Source of the DNA: Zavarzinella sp.
GTDB taxonomy: Bacteria; Planctomycetota; Planctomycetia; Gemmatales; Gemmataceae
NCBI GenBank assembly: GCA_041399155.1
Contig: JAWKTI010000003.1
Coordinates: 124,001-188,000 of the forward strand
Length of the DNA stretch: 64,000 nt
Reading direction: 5' to 3'
Shown here: positions 25,863 through 33,100 of the stretch, piece after piece
How positions within the stretch are numbered: position 1 is the first letter of the stretch
Layout of the letters: every line of letters begins with the position of its first letter
Translations under genes and position numbers: made by a program
Notes under the pieces: model-generated
What the model saw: only the letters and a program-made list of their open reading frames with translations
The model's database searches: none
What the model was told of the DNA's origin: nothing

Positions 25863-26843
25863 ATGAAGATTCTTCTCGTTGGTGGTGCTGGCTATATTGG
25901 CAGCCACACCTATCGATTACTGCTGGACCGTGGCCACGATGTGCTGGTTTATGATAATCTCTCATCAGGCCATCGGTGCGTCATTTCCCCACCTCACCTT
26001 GTAGTGGGCGATCTGGCCGATCAACACCTTCTCGACCACACGGTGTTGTCGAATCGCATCGAAGCGGTCGTGCATTTCGCCGCCCACGCTCAGGTGGGGG
26101 AATCAGTTACCCACCCATCGAAGTACTATCGCAATAACGTGGTGAACAGCATTCAATTACTGGAGTGCCTGCGAAAAAATGGTGTCCCACGTCTGGTGTT
26201 TTCCAGTTCGGCAGCGGTCTACGGCAATCCACAGCAGGAGATCATCGACGAAAACCATCCGAAACTGCCAATCAACCCTTACGGCAGAACCAAATGGATG
26301 ATAGAGCAGGTGATGGCAGACTACGCCGAAGCCTATGGCCTGAGTTGTACTGCGTTGCGATATTTCAACGCAGCCGGGGCCGCCAGTGATGGCACGATTG
26401 GTGAAGACCACACCCCAGAAACGCACCTGATTCCATTGGCGATCCAGGCAGCCTTGGGAGTGCGGCCAGAATTAGCTATTTTTGGGGAGGATTACCCCAC
26501 TCCCGATGGAACCTGCATCCGCGACTTTATCCATGTGACCGACCTGGCTCTGGCCCACGCACTGGCACTGGAAGACCCCACCCCGGGCTACCGTGCGTTC
26601 AACCTGGGTAACGGGCACGGCTTCAGCGTCAAAGAAATTGTGCAGGCTGTGGAACGCATCAGTGGTAAAACCGTTCCAGTGCGGTTGGCTGCACGTCGTC
26701 CCGGTGACCCGCCACGGTTGGTAGCATCTTCAGAACAGATCCGACAGCACCTGGGCTGGCAGGCAAGTTTCCCCACTTTGGATGCAATTATCAGTAGTGC
26801 CTGGCAGTGGCACAGCTCCCACCCACAGGGATATGGGGGATAA
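25863..26843 (+). CDS. galE: UDP-glucose 4-epimerase
   Basis: 326 residues, ATG preceded by GAAAGGATTTGC. The NAD motif is GGAGYIGSHTYRLLLDRGH; the catalytic triad segments are FSSSAAVYG and NPYGRTK; the substrate-binding segment LRYFNAAGAASDG and the late CIRDFIHVTDLA are standard. It interconverts UDP-glucose and UDP-galactose for polysaccharide synthesis. The 54-bp spacer after glgC has an exact CGAAAT-G-ATTTCG palindrome at 25824-25836 and a TATATAAC element, so galE may also have its own promoter. Confidence 0.93.
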   Translation: MKILLVGGAGYIGSHTYRLLLDRGHDVLVYDNLSSGHRCVISPPHLVVGDLADQHLLDHTVLSNRIEAVVHFAAHAQVGESVTHPSKYYRNNVVNSIQLLECLRKNGVPRLVFSSSAAVYGNPQQEIIDENHPKLPINPYGRTKWMIEQVMADYAEAYGLSCTALRYFNAAGAASDGTIGEDHTPETHLIPLAIQAALGVRPELAIFGEDYPTPDGTCIRDFIHVTDLALAHALALEDPTPGYRAFNLGNGHGFSVKEIVQAVERISGKTVPVRLAARRPGDPPRLVASSEQIRQHLGWQASFPTLDAIISSAWQWHSSHPQGYGG

Positions 26844-26942
26844 ACCAAAACAGTCTGAGCAAAGTCCCAAAGTTGGCAGCATCCAAATCATTGTTTTGAT
26901 ACCTAAAACACTTCAATATGTGTATATTCCGTTTTGTTTGAA

Positions 26943-27458
26943 TCACTTCCAACGCTTACATTTAAATACAAGTTGATCCGGGAATGGTTCATCTTTTACG
27001 GGTCGCTTCTGCATATCAACCGTTATCAATAAATGCTTCCCTTCAAACATCATTGAGCCTTTGATGGGGACTTTTTTCTTCTCTGTAAACCATATCAATT
27101 CGAGGCTTTCTTGAAAACTGATTTTTCCACTTCGAACTGAAATATTGCCAACTGTACGGGCAAATTCTTCCTTTTTGGAATAAAGGACTGCCTTCCATTC
27201 TTTCGGCGATCTCCTGATATGGATGATCTGGAATAATGATAAGATAAGATCACGCAAAGCATCAACATGATCAGCATAATCAGCATCAGCATCAACACCA
27301 ACTACACGAACTGAGATCACTTCCCATGGCCCAAGCAACTGTTTTTCAATCGTTTTGTCTGTAACATGGGATTTCAGGAACATCAGACAATAACAGGCGA
27401 TTTGAAGTGAGTTCATTAATTTAACGTAATCAGTAACTATTCCAATTCTTTGATCCAC
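26943..27458 (-). CDS. Hypothetical protein, possibly TIGR03067-like
   Basis: 171 residues, no signal peptide. The segment LLGPWEVISVRVVGV and the late GSMMFEGKHLLITVDMQKRP are reminiscent of the lipocalin-like TIGR03067 domain common in planctomycetes, but the match is weak and the middle is different. A short acidic VDADADYADHVDA stretch interrupts the first strand region. The gene is more AT-rich than its neighbours. It lies 56 bp downstream of the DUF1559 gene on the same strand and might be part of the riboswitch-controlled transcript. Confidence 0.5.
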   Translation of the reverse strand: MDQRIGIVTDYVKLMNSLQIACYCLMFLKSHVTDKTIEKQLLGPWEVISVRVVGVDADADYADHVDALRDLILSLFQIIHIRRSPKEWKAVLYSKKEEFARTVGNISVRSGKISFQESLELIWFTEKKKVPIKGSMMFEGKHLLITVDMQKRPVKDEPFPDQLVFKCKRWK

Positions 27459-27514
27459 TGATCACAGGATTATTTCCACAAGAAACGCAAATTTCTTTAC
27501 AGGCACTCATCGCA

Positions 27515-28309
27515 CTACTCCCGGTCCCAACTGGCATCGGTAGTGCCGATGTCGAACAACAATTCTTTATTCCGTAGAGTATTGGCACTGACTGGTTCCC
27601 ATGATGGTGGGGGATTGCGATCCCCACGTGGGTGGCTTTCCACATGGCCATCCAGATAGAGAACATTCGCTGAACCGGTGTGGCGAAAATGCACCGAAGG
27701 ATATTGGCCCGAAGGTGCTTCCGTCATCGGAACTTCAATCAGTATTGGATTTCCTGTTGGCCAGGGATCAATCCAGGTGCCCGCACTGTCGGTGAATGTG
27801 ATGGTGGCACTGGTACTCTGCACCGCACTGATATTCATTTTTTGCCATACGGGCGAATACGTGGGTGGAGGATAGCTGAGCGGCGCAAGATAGGTGTAGT
27901 TGTAACCATAACCGGCCGTTCCACCAGAATAACGCTGCTGAATCTTCGAAGGATCTACTTCCGGGCAACGCAGAACTGCCCGATTGTTTTCCAGATAAGG
28001 CATCAGGTGCCCACGGGTCACATCCACATTGGTGCCACTGGTTTCTCCAAACCACCAGCGATCTGCCCCGTTTTCCACCGTGCGTCCCGGCGGCAGGGTG
28101 CCATCGTACGTGCTGACATAGTTGTGTACAGCCAGCCCTAACTGTTTCAAACTGTTCTGACAGCGTGCCCGATTTGCTGCTGCACGCACTTTTTGTACGG
28201 CAGGCAACAACAGGCCAATCAGAATTGCAATAATGGCAATCACCACCAGAAGCTCAATCAGGGTGAATGCGCGTCGCCGAAAGCGACCAGAACCAAACTC
28301 AGAGAACAT
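27515..28309 (-). CDS. DUF1559 protein with prepilin-type N-terminal methylation/cleavage site
   Basis: 264 residues. The N-terminus RRRAFTLIELLVVIAIIAI is a type IV prepilin-like signal with the conserved F-T-L-I-E core; helix LLLPAVQKVRAAANRARC follows, then QNSLKQLGLAVHNY. The C-terminal H-X9-DG motif is present (SVHFRHTGSANVLYLDGHVE). These features define the DUF1559 (SBP_bac_10-like) family, which is greatly expanded in planctomycetes; function is unknown but it is thought to be a pseudopilin-like surface protein. Unusually, the leader carries a cobalamin riboswitch. Confidence 0.93.
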   Translation of the reverse strand: MFSEFGSGRFRRRAFTLIELLVVIAIIAILIGLLLPAVQKVRAAANRARCQNSLKQLGLAVHNYVSTYDGTLPPGRTVENGADRWWFGETSGTNVDVTRGHLMPYLENNRAVLRCPEVDPSKIQQRYSGGTAGYGYNYTYLAPLSYPPPTYSPVWQKMNISAVQSTSATITFTDSAGTWIDPWPTGNPILIEVPMTEAPSGQYPSVHFRHTGSANVLYLDGHVESHPRGDRNPPPSWEPVSANTLRNKELLFDIGTTDASWDRE

Positions 28310-28429
28310 GAAAAATCCTTCCGCTGGTACGAGCGGGTTGCCCGGACCTGGAGGGAGCGCATCGGTTGCGGAGTACGTACCGCATTTGGTAACTTGCCGA
28401 CCGCTCGCCCGGTGCCGGGGCTGCGAACG
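28310..28429 (-). promoter_or_regulatory. Candidate expression platform of the cobalamin riboswitch
   Basis: Between the aptamer and the DUF1559 start codon the minus strand can form CCGCT-CGTACC-AGCGG (complement of 28321-28336), which abuts the GGAAGGA ribosome site (28316-28322). A 7-base CGAGCGG upstream (complement of 28401-28407) is fully complementary to the CCGCTCG of this hairpin (28330-28336), offering a competing pairing. A CCCGG-TGC-CGGG hairpin lies at 28408-28419. Translation control is therefore plausible. This is inferred from base pairing by eye, not from folding software. Confidence 0.45.
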
Positions 28430-28606
28430 TTCTCGTCAGGCAGGTCTTCCGGCTCCCGGCTATGTGCGACCTGAAAACGCCTTCCCACGGGTTTCCCGCA
28501 GTGGCAAAATGTTCTCGGTCTCACCGGTTACGGCGGCGGCCCCGCGATGGATTTACACCATCTTCCCTCTTCGTTGCTGGAATGCATCCAGCAAACCTGT
28601 CGAGAA
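28430..28606 (-). ncRNA. Cobalamin (adenosylcobalamin-type) riboswitch aptamer
   Basis: Read on the minus strand, the segment has GGTGTAAATCC, GCGGGGCCGCC, GCCACTGCGGG, GGGAAGGC, and the B12 box AGCCGGAAGACCTGCC (complement of 28439-28454) in canonical order. Outer helix P1 is supported by TTCTCG/CGAGAA (28601-28606 with 28430-28435) plus CAGGT/ACCTG. The aptamer ends 120 bp upstream of the DUF1559 start codon. Cobalamin riboswitches normally control B12 transport or synthesis genes, or isozymes that bypass B12; none of these follows here. Confidence 0.93.
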
Positions 28607-28721
28607 TAGCATCCTATCGGAGGCAAAGCCACTTGCAAGCGGGTGGAAGAAAATGTTGGCGTTTTATGTTCTGAGAAAGGTCAATAAGAAAACCGGCTGG
28701 AAGCCGGTGCCACCGGTGGGC

Positions 28722-30437
28722 TTACTCTTTCGGAAAGCCAGTAATTGCTACCACGGCTGGTTTGGGAATATCGCCGGGTTTTCCGGGCCAGTTACTGGTC
28801 AAATTCTGTTTATCTGGAGATTCTTCCCCTGGGTGCTGCACGGAAAGGAACAATGTTTTGCCATCTTCACTGAACCAGGGGCCAGTCAGTTCTGCATCGT
28901 TCGGGCCCGAAGCGAACTGAAAGGCATCACCTGCACTGTCGCCCGAAGTGGGAATCACATATAGACCATTGTTGCCAAATGATTTATAAACACCAGAACC
29001 GATTTTGCTGCTGGAAATGTCGCACACACACCACAGGTTGCCATCCGCATCAAACGCCAGATTATCGGGACATGCTAAACCACTTTGCGGCCCACCTGCA
29101 AGGAAAACTTCGTATTCAAAGCTGGTTGCTTCGGGATTATCATCCTGCTCCACCAATCGCACAATATGGCCATAAAAATTGCCATGCTTGGTATTGTTGG
29201 TGAGTGCCACATACAACGATCCATCCTTGGGATGGACTTCACAATCTTCGCAGCGATCCAGTGGAGTTGCACCAAGGATTTTTGCTGCCACACGTGCGTG
29301 AATCAGCAACTCTCCCTGACTGGTGATTTGAAACTTCGGATCGGCCTTCTGCATCGCCAGGTAAATCTTCGAAGAATGAATCTTTGCTGCAGTGGGTGCA
29401 TCATAAACCAGTGGAATCCAGCGACCCTTGCCCATATCTGCTGCGTAAAGGGTGCCTTCTTCCAGTAACTTGCTACAGGCAGCACGGTCTTTCAGATCAA
29501 TCAGAGGATTTTTGGAAACAAACTTGTACAAGCACTGATCGGCTTCATCGTCGCCCATGTACACCACAAACTTTTTGGTGGACCCTACTGCCCAGGTGGT
29601 GTTTTCATGTTTAAAGCGGCCCAGTGCAGAGTGTTTTTTGGGTGGCAAGTCACCAAACGGGTCAATTTCAACCACCCATCCATATTGTAGTTCGTCGATT
29701 TCCATCCCTGGGACATCAGACCAGCGACAGGTTTCCAGCGTGTTGTATTCTGGATAGTTTTCCTCACAGGTCATTACAGTCATCCAGGGGGTGCGGCCGC
29801 CAGAACAGTTTGCCAGCGTGCCAACGCCGTGGGGAACAAGCGTTTTCGATGGACCGCTCAGTTCAATCTGTGGGTAAAGTGCGGTGAATCGGCGGGTGAA
29901 TTTTGAATTGGCCACCAGTAGCCACTTTCCATCCACCAATTTAATGTGCAGCACGCTGCCACCGACCGATTTTTTCTCAAGAATGATTTGTTCTTTGGTT
30001 TTTTTCAGGGCAATCCAGGTCTTCAATTCGGGTGATTCCAAGTCCTTGGGTGGGTGGGGATAATCGCTGACAAACAGCGGATTTGGGTATTCGTGATTCA
30101 CCCACAGCAGCCCTTCGGTGCAGCTTTTCCCACCGGTCAGAGCATCAATGGGAAAATAGGCGGTGAAATCGTTATTAAAGCCAAAATGTTCTGGATTACC
30201 TTCAGGATCTTTGGAACCTAACGGATCGCCCCAGTGGGCAATGATTTGTGCCTGATATCCTTGCGGCAGCACCAGATTATCCGCTTTGCTCGGTTCAATT
30301 GGTGTAAAAAATGCAGGTGGGGCACCTTTTTTGCGTTTTAACGGCAGCGGTGCAGCTTCTGAAGGTGGAGTTCCTGTAATGGCAGCAAGCGAACCAGCCC
30401 CCACCAGGGTAAGAAATTGACGACGATTGTTTTCCAC
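28722..30437 (-). CDS. PhoX-like / DUF839 family protein (secreted, Tat)
   Basis: 571 residues. The N-terminus NNRRQFLTLVGAGSLAAITG is a twin-arginine-type signal. The segments LPQGYQAQIIAHWGDPL, FGFNNDFTAYFPI, GLLWVNHEYPNP, GVGTLANCSGGRTPWMTVMTCEEN and DCEVHPKDGSLYVALTNNT are the DUF839 hallmarks shared with PhoX alkaline phosphatases, whose Ca/Fe ligands include the ENY/EEN glutamates. Phosphate-ester hydrolysis in the periplasm is likely but not proven, because many DUF839 members are unassigned. The stop lies about 110 bp from the riboswitch. Confidence 0.85.
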   Translation of the reverse strand: MENNRRQFLTLVGAGSLAAITGTPPSEAAPLPLKRKKGAPPAFFTPIEPSKADNLVLPQGYQAQIIAHWGDPLGSKDPEGNPEHFGFNNDFTAYFPIDALTGGKSCTEGLLWVNHEYPNPLFVSDYPHPPKDLESPELKTWIALKKTKEQIILEKKSVGGSVLHIKLVDGKWLLVANSKFTRRFTALYPQIELSGPSKTLVPHGVGTLANCSGGRTPWMTVMTCEENYPEYNTLETCRWSDVPGMEIDELQYGWVVEIDPFGDLPPKKHSALGRFKHENTTWAVGSTKKFVVYMGDDEADQCLYKFVSKNPLIDLKDRAACSKLLEEGTLYAADMGKGRWIPLVYDAPTAAKIHSSKIYLAMQKADPKFQITSQGELLIHARVAAKILGATPLDRCEDCEVHPKDGSLYVALTNNTKHGNFYGHIVRLVEQDDNPEATSFEYEVFLAGGPQSGLACPDNLAFDADGNLWCVCDISSSKIGSGVYKSFGNNGLYVIPTSGDSAGDAFQFASGPNDAELTGPWFSEDGKTLFLSVQHPGEESPDKQNLTSNWPGKPGDIPKPAVVAITGFPKE

Positions 30438-30508
30438 GATGTATCCTCTAATGATTCCCTCATTCTTATGTGGGACACATCCGAACAGACACCATCTTCA
30501 TGAAATCA

Positions 30509-30724
30509 TCACTTCTGCTCCACATCATCCATGATGAACTCGACCAGATCTAATGAATCGAGGTTCAATTCAGCCAGGCGACTACTCCGCTCCAGGTGAG
30601 TAGGAACGCCCAGTTGAGCAGCAATAAGGTCGACCATTCCCGAAGTGGTGGGGTCGCTCGTCTTTGTTCCGTTCCCAGTGGCAACAAACCACGGGTGCCC
30701 ACAGGTCGGGCAGACGTTATTCAT
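30509..30724 (-). CDS. Half-length acyl-carrier-protein-like protein with a CxxC start
   Basis: 71 residues from ATG 30722-30724 (a start at 30745 adds seven). Residues 5-8 are CPTC followed by GHPW, a single CxxC pair; residues 33-66 match an acyl carrier protein (DLIAAQLGV, LAELNLDSLDLVEFIMD), with Ser57 as the expected phosphopantetheine site. Normal carrier proteins continue for about 15-20 residues with an EIPDEEAE-type helix, which is absent: the stop follows DDVEQK. No other frame restores it. It lies 71 bp upstream of the PhoX-like gene. Whether it is functional is unclear. Confidence 0.65.
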   Translation of the reverse strand: MNNVCPTCGHPWFVATGNGTKTSDPTTSGMVDLIAAQLGVPTHLERSSRLAELNLDSLDLVEFIMDDVEQK

Positions 30725-30854
30725 CGTAACTTCTTTAATTTCCATTAGTTATGACGATTCTGAAAATCGGATGCAGCCGCACACTGCTGTAAAGCAATTC
30801 TGTTATATAGCAAGAATTATATATTCATAGTCGTACATATATGCGATTGACTGC

Positions 30855-30884
30855 CAATAAAATGAGTTTGCTCTCATTTTATTG
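30855..30884. repeat. Perfect 12-bp hairpin between divergent genes
   Basis: CAATAAAATGAG, TTTGCT loop, CTCATTTTATTG: 12 bp exactly complementary with a 6-nt loop. It lies in the 275-bp gap between the divergent genes at 30724 and 31000, where no terminator is expected for either, so an operator or structured leader of the 31.0-kb operon is possible. The stem is AT-rich and there is no clean T run. Confidence 0.6.
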
Positions 30885-30999
30885 CTGAAAGATACAATTT
30901 TTCACTAACTTTTTTGTAACAATGTCCAATTTCAGTTATGCTATCTGGTATGATTCGTCAATGAATGACGCTCGAGTCCTGAAGAGTTCAACAAAAATG

Positions 31000-32223
31000 A
31001 TGAAAATTCGACAATTGGCAGCTTTGTTTCTGGTGGGTGCCAGCACCACCACTCTGGTGGCTGATACCAAGAAAACAGAAACGAAGAATGATGCAGAACC
31101 CAGCCACGTGAAAACGGGCGACCTTGAATTGCGTTCTGCGGATAAAACCCTTTCATTACAGACGTTGTGTCTGGACAATGAAGGTCGCCTGCTTGGCCTG
31201 GTGGGGATGCATAAAATGATGGCACCCGCACCTGGCAAAGGAAAATCCGAAATCCACGTTGTGGTAGATCGGAAAGTTGTCGATGTATGGAAGTTGGACT
31301 TTCATGCTCAATCGATCAATGCGGGTACGGACGGTACTGTGTTTGTAGCTGGCAGTGGCATTGTTGCCCGATACGATTCCAAAGGGAAAGAACTCAGCCG
31401 GCTGACCTTGCCCCATATTGCCAAGGCACTGGAAAACAGCGAAGACTTGAAAAAAGCAGCCGAAACCCAGATTAAAGCTCAGAAACAATCGTTCGAAAAC
31501 TCCAAGAAACTGATCACCGATCGTCTGGAAGTGTTGAACAAGAAAAAACCAGAAGATCTGACCCCCACCGAGAAGACTCAGAAACAGCAGTACGAACGCA
31601 TCATGGAAAGCTACAAGGTTTCCGCACAATATTACGATCAGTTGAGCGTGGAATCGGTGGTAGAACAAACTCTTAGCCGGCTGAAAGTAATCAACGCCAT
31701 TGCAGCTTCCAAGAAAGATCTCTTTATTGTCACTGGTGAAACCACTGGCTATGGCTATGCAATCTGGCGTACCAGCCACGATTTCAAAGAAGCAAAGCAA
31801 ATCATCAACGGGATCAGTGGCTGCTGTGGTCAAATGGACATTCAGGTTGCTGGCGATGATCTGTTGATTGCAGAAAACACCAAGCACCGTTTTGCCCGTT
31901 ACAATCGTGACGGCAAAAACATCGGTGCATATGGCAAGCGAGCCACCGTTTCTCTGGGTCAGGAAAGCCCCGCCGATTGCTTCGGTGGGTGCTGCAACCC
32001 AATGAACCTGCGAGTGAATGCACAAGGCACCATTTTTACCGCAGAATCGGAAGGGATCATTAAGAAATACTCATCAGAAGGTGAGTTTATCTGCACCGTT
32101 GCCAAGTCACCACTCAGTGGGGGCTGTAAAAACGTCGCGGTTGCTGTTTCCAAAGATGAAAAGATGATCTTTTTCTGCGATCAGCCAGGTTCCAAAGTTC
32201 AGTTTCTGGAAATGGCGAAATAA
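31000..32223 (+). CDS. Secreted beta-propeller protein with CC motifs and a helical insertion
   Basis: 407 residues from ATG 31000, after GAAGAG; the in-frame start at 30922 would place 26 extra residues before the signal peptide (MKIRQLAALFLVGASTTTLV). The N-terminal and C-terminal parts contain NHL/SMP-30-like strands (LLGLVGMHKM, NLRVNAQGTIFTAESEGIIK), separated by a charged helical region at about residues 145-225. Three cysteine motifs stand out: GCCGQMD, CFGGCCNPMN and GGCKNV, which could bind metal. Function unknown. It starts a three-gene co-directional cluster with a PhnD-like protein 49 bp downstream. Confidence 0.75.
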   Translation: MKIRQLAALFLVGASTTTLVADTKKTETKNDAEPSHVKTGDLELRSADKTLSLQTLCLDNEGRLLGLVGMHKMMAPAPGKGKSEIHVVVDRKVVDVWKLDFHAQSINAGTDGTVFVAGSGIVARYDSKGKELSRLTLPHIAKALENSEDLKKAAETQIKAQKQSFENSKKLITDRLEVLNKKKPEDLTPTEKTQKQQYERIMESYKVSAQYYDQLSVESVVEQTLSRLKVINAIAASKKDLFIVTGETTGYGYAIWRTSHDFKEAKQIINGISGCCGQMDIQVAGDDLLIAENTKHRFARYNRDGKNIGAYGKRATVSLGQESPADCFGGCCNPMNLRVNAQGTIFTAESEGIIKKYSSEGEFICTVAKSPLSGGCKNVAVAVSKDEKMIFFCDQPGSKVQFLEMAK

Positions 32224-32272
32224 TCTTTGTACTTGTTGGTAATTTTCACCCACTGTTAGCGGATAAATCCTC

Positions 32273-33100
32273 ATGTTTCGACGTACTTTTCTGTTATTGC
32301 TTTCAATATGTGCTGTTCCCGCAGTGGCACAAGAACCTCTGACCTTGATTGTGATGGATCCGCTGGCATTGCCATTGTCCTGTCCGTGCGTCAAAGGCTA
32401 TGCCCAACGCGATTACGAACAGCTTGCAAAATACCTTTCCGACAAAACAAAACGCCCCGTGGTGGTGCATTTTTCAGAATCGTTGGCTGATGCAGTGAAT
32501 CAGAAATCGAAAGGGAAGGCTGACATTGTCATTGGGAAAGATTCGGTAATCAAATCAGAGGCCAGTGTACTGAAACGCTCTTTGCAACCTGTTGCCTCAC
32601 TGACTGGCAAAGATGGCAAAACAACGATGACGGGCCTTCTGGTGGTGCACCACCTGGATATGGCTGTTTCTCCTTCCGATTTGAATGGCTACCATCTGAT
32701 TTTTGGTCCCAAAGAGTGCGACGAGAAGAATGCCGCAGTCCGCACGCTGCTGAAATCGTCTGGCGTGAAGATTACTTCCGAGCCAGACATTGCCATCGCC
32801 TGCGATGCCGGTGCTTACAAAGTGATTGATGCCTTTCAGCAAGGCAAAAAAGCAGCTACCGCAATTTCCAGTTATGCCCACCCATTGCTGGAAGGGTGCG
32901 GGAAAATCAAGAAAGGCGACCTGCGTGTCATCGGTGAAACTGCCCCTGTGCCATTCGTCACCGCTTTTGTGAGTGGGGAACTTTCCACAGAACTGTCGGA
33001 TACGATTACGCAGGCACTGCTGGATGTAAAATCCAATGCGAAGTTGTGTACTGCCATTGAAACCAAGCACGGTTTCCAACCAATCACAAAAAAAAAGTAG
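32273..33100 (+). CDS. PhnD-like (phosphate/phosphonate-type) substrate-binding protein
   Basis: 275 residues with signal peptide MFRRTFLLLLSICAVPAVA. The mature protein begins LTLIVMDPLALPLSCPCVKG, has YEQLAKYLSDKTKRPVVVHF, KADIVIGKDSVIKSE, NGYHLIFGPKECDEKNAAV, and ends HGFQPITKKK. It fits the PhnD/SsuA/transferrin-type class II binding fold. The SCPC motif is unusual for an ABC binding protein. No ABC permease or ATPase is adjacent. Its stop TAG directly follows A AAA AAG, and the downstream propeller frame continues without a start codon, so a 663-residue fusion product is likely as well. Confidence 0.82.
   Translation: MFRRTFLLLLSICAVPAVAQEPLTLIVMDPLALPLSCPCVKGYAQRDYEQLAKYLSDKTKRPVVVHFSESLADAVNQKSKGKADIVIGKDSVIKSEASVLKRSLQPVASLTGKDGKTTMTGLLVVHHLDMAVSPSDLNGYHLIFGPKECDEKNAAVRTLLKSSGVKITSEPDIAIACDAGAYKVIDAFQQGKKAATAISSYAHPLLEGCGKIKKGDLRVIGETAPVPFVTAFVSGELSTELSDTITQALLDVKSNAKLCTAIETKHGFQPITKKK
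33088..33100 (+). other. Candidate programmed -1 frameshift site
   Basis: A run of nine A is followed by G then TAG. In the PhnD frame the codons are AAA AAA AAG TAG, so the last seven bases before the stop are A AAA AAG, the heptamer used by dnaX. A -1 slip gives GTA as the next codon and opens the downstream frame through to 34263. Transcriptional slippage on A9, or a homopolymer sequencing error, would look the same. Confidence 0.65.

Noticed and set aside
31156..32025. 289-residue minus-strand ORF
   Set aside because: Shadow of the Cys-rich propeller gene; Phe/Cys-rich without a fold.
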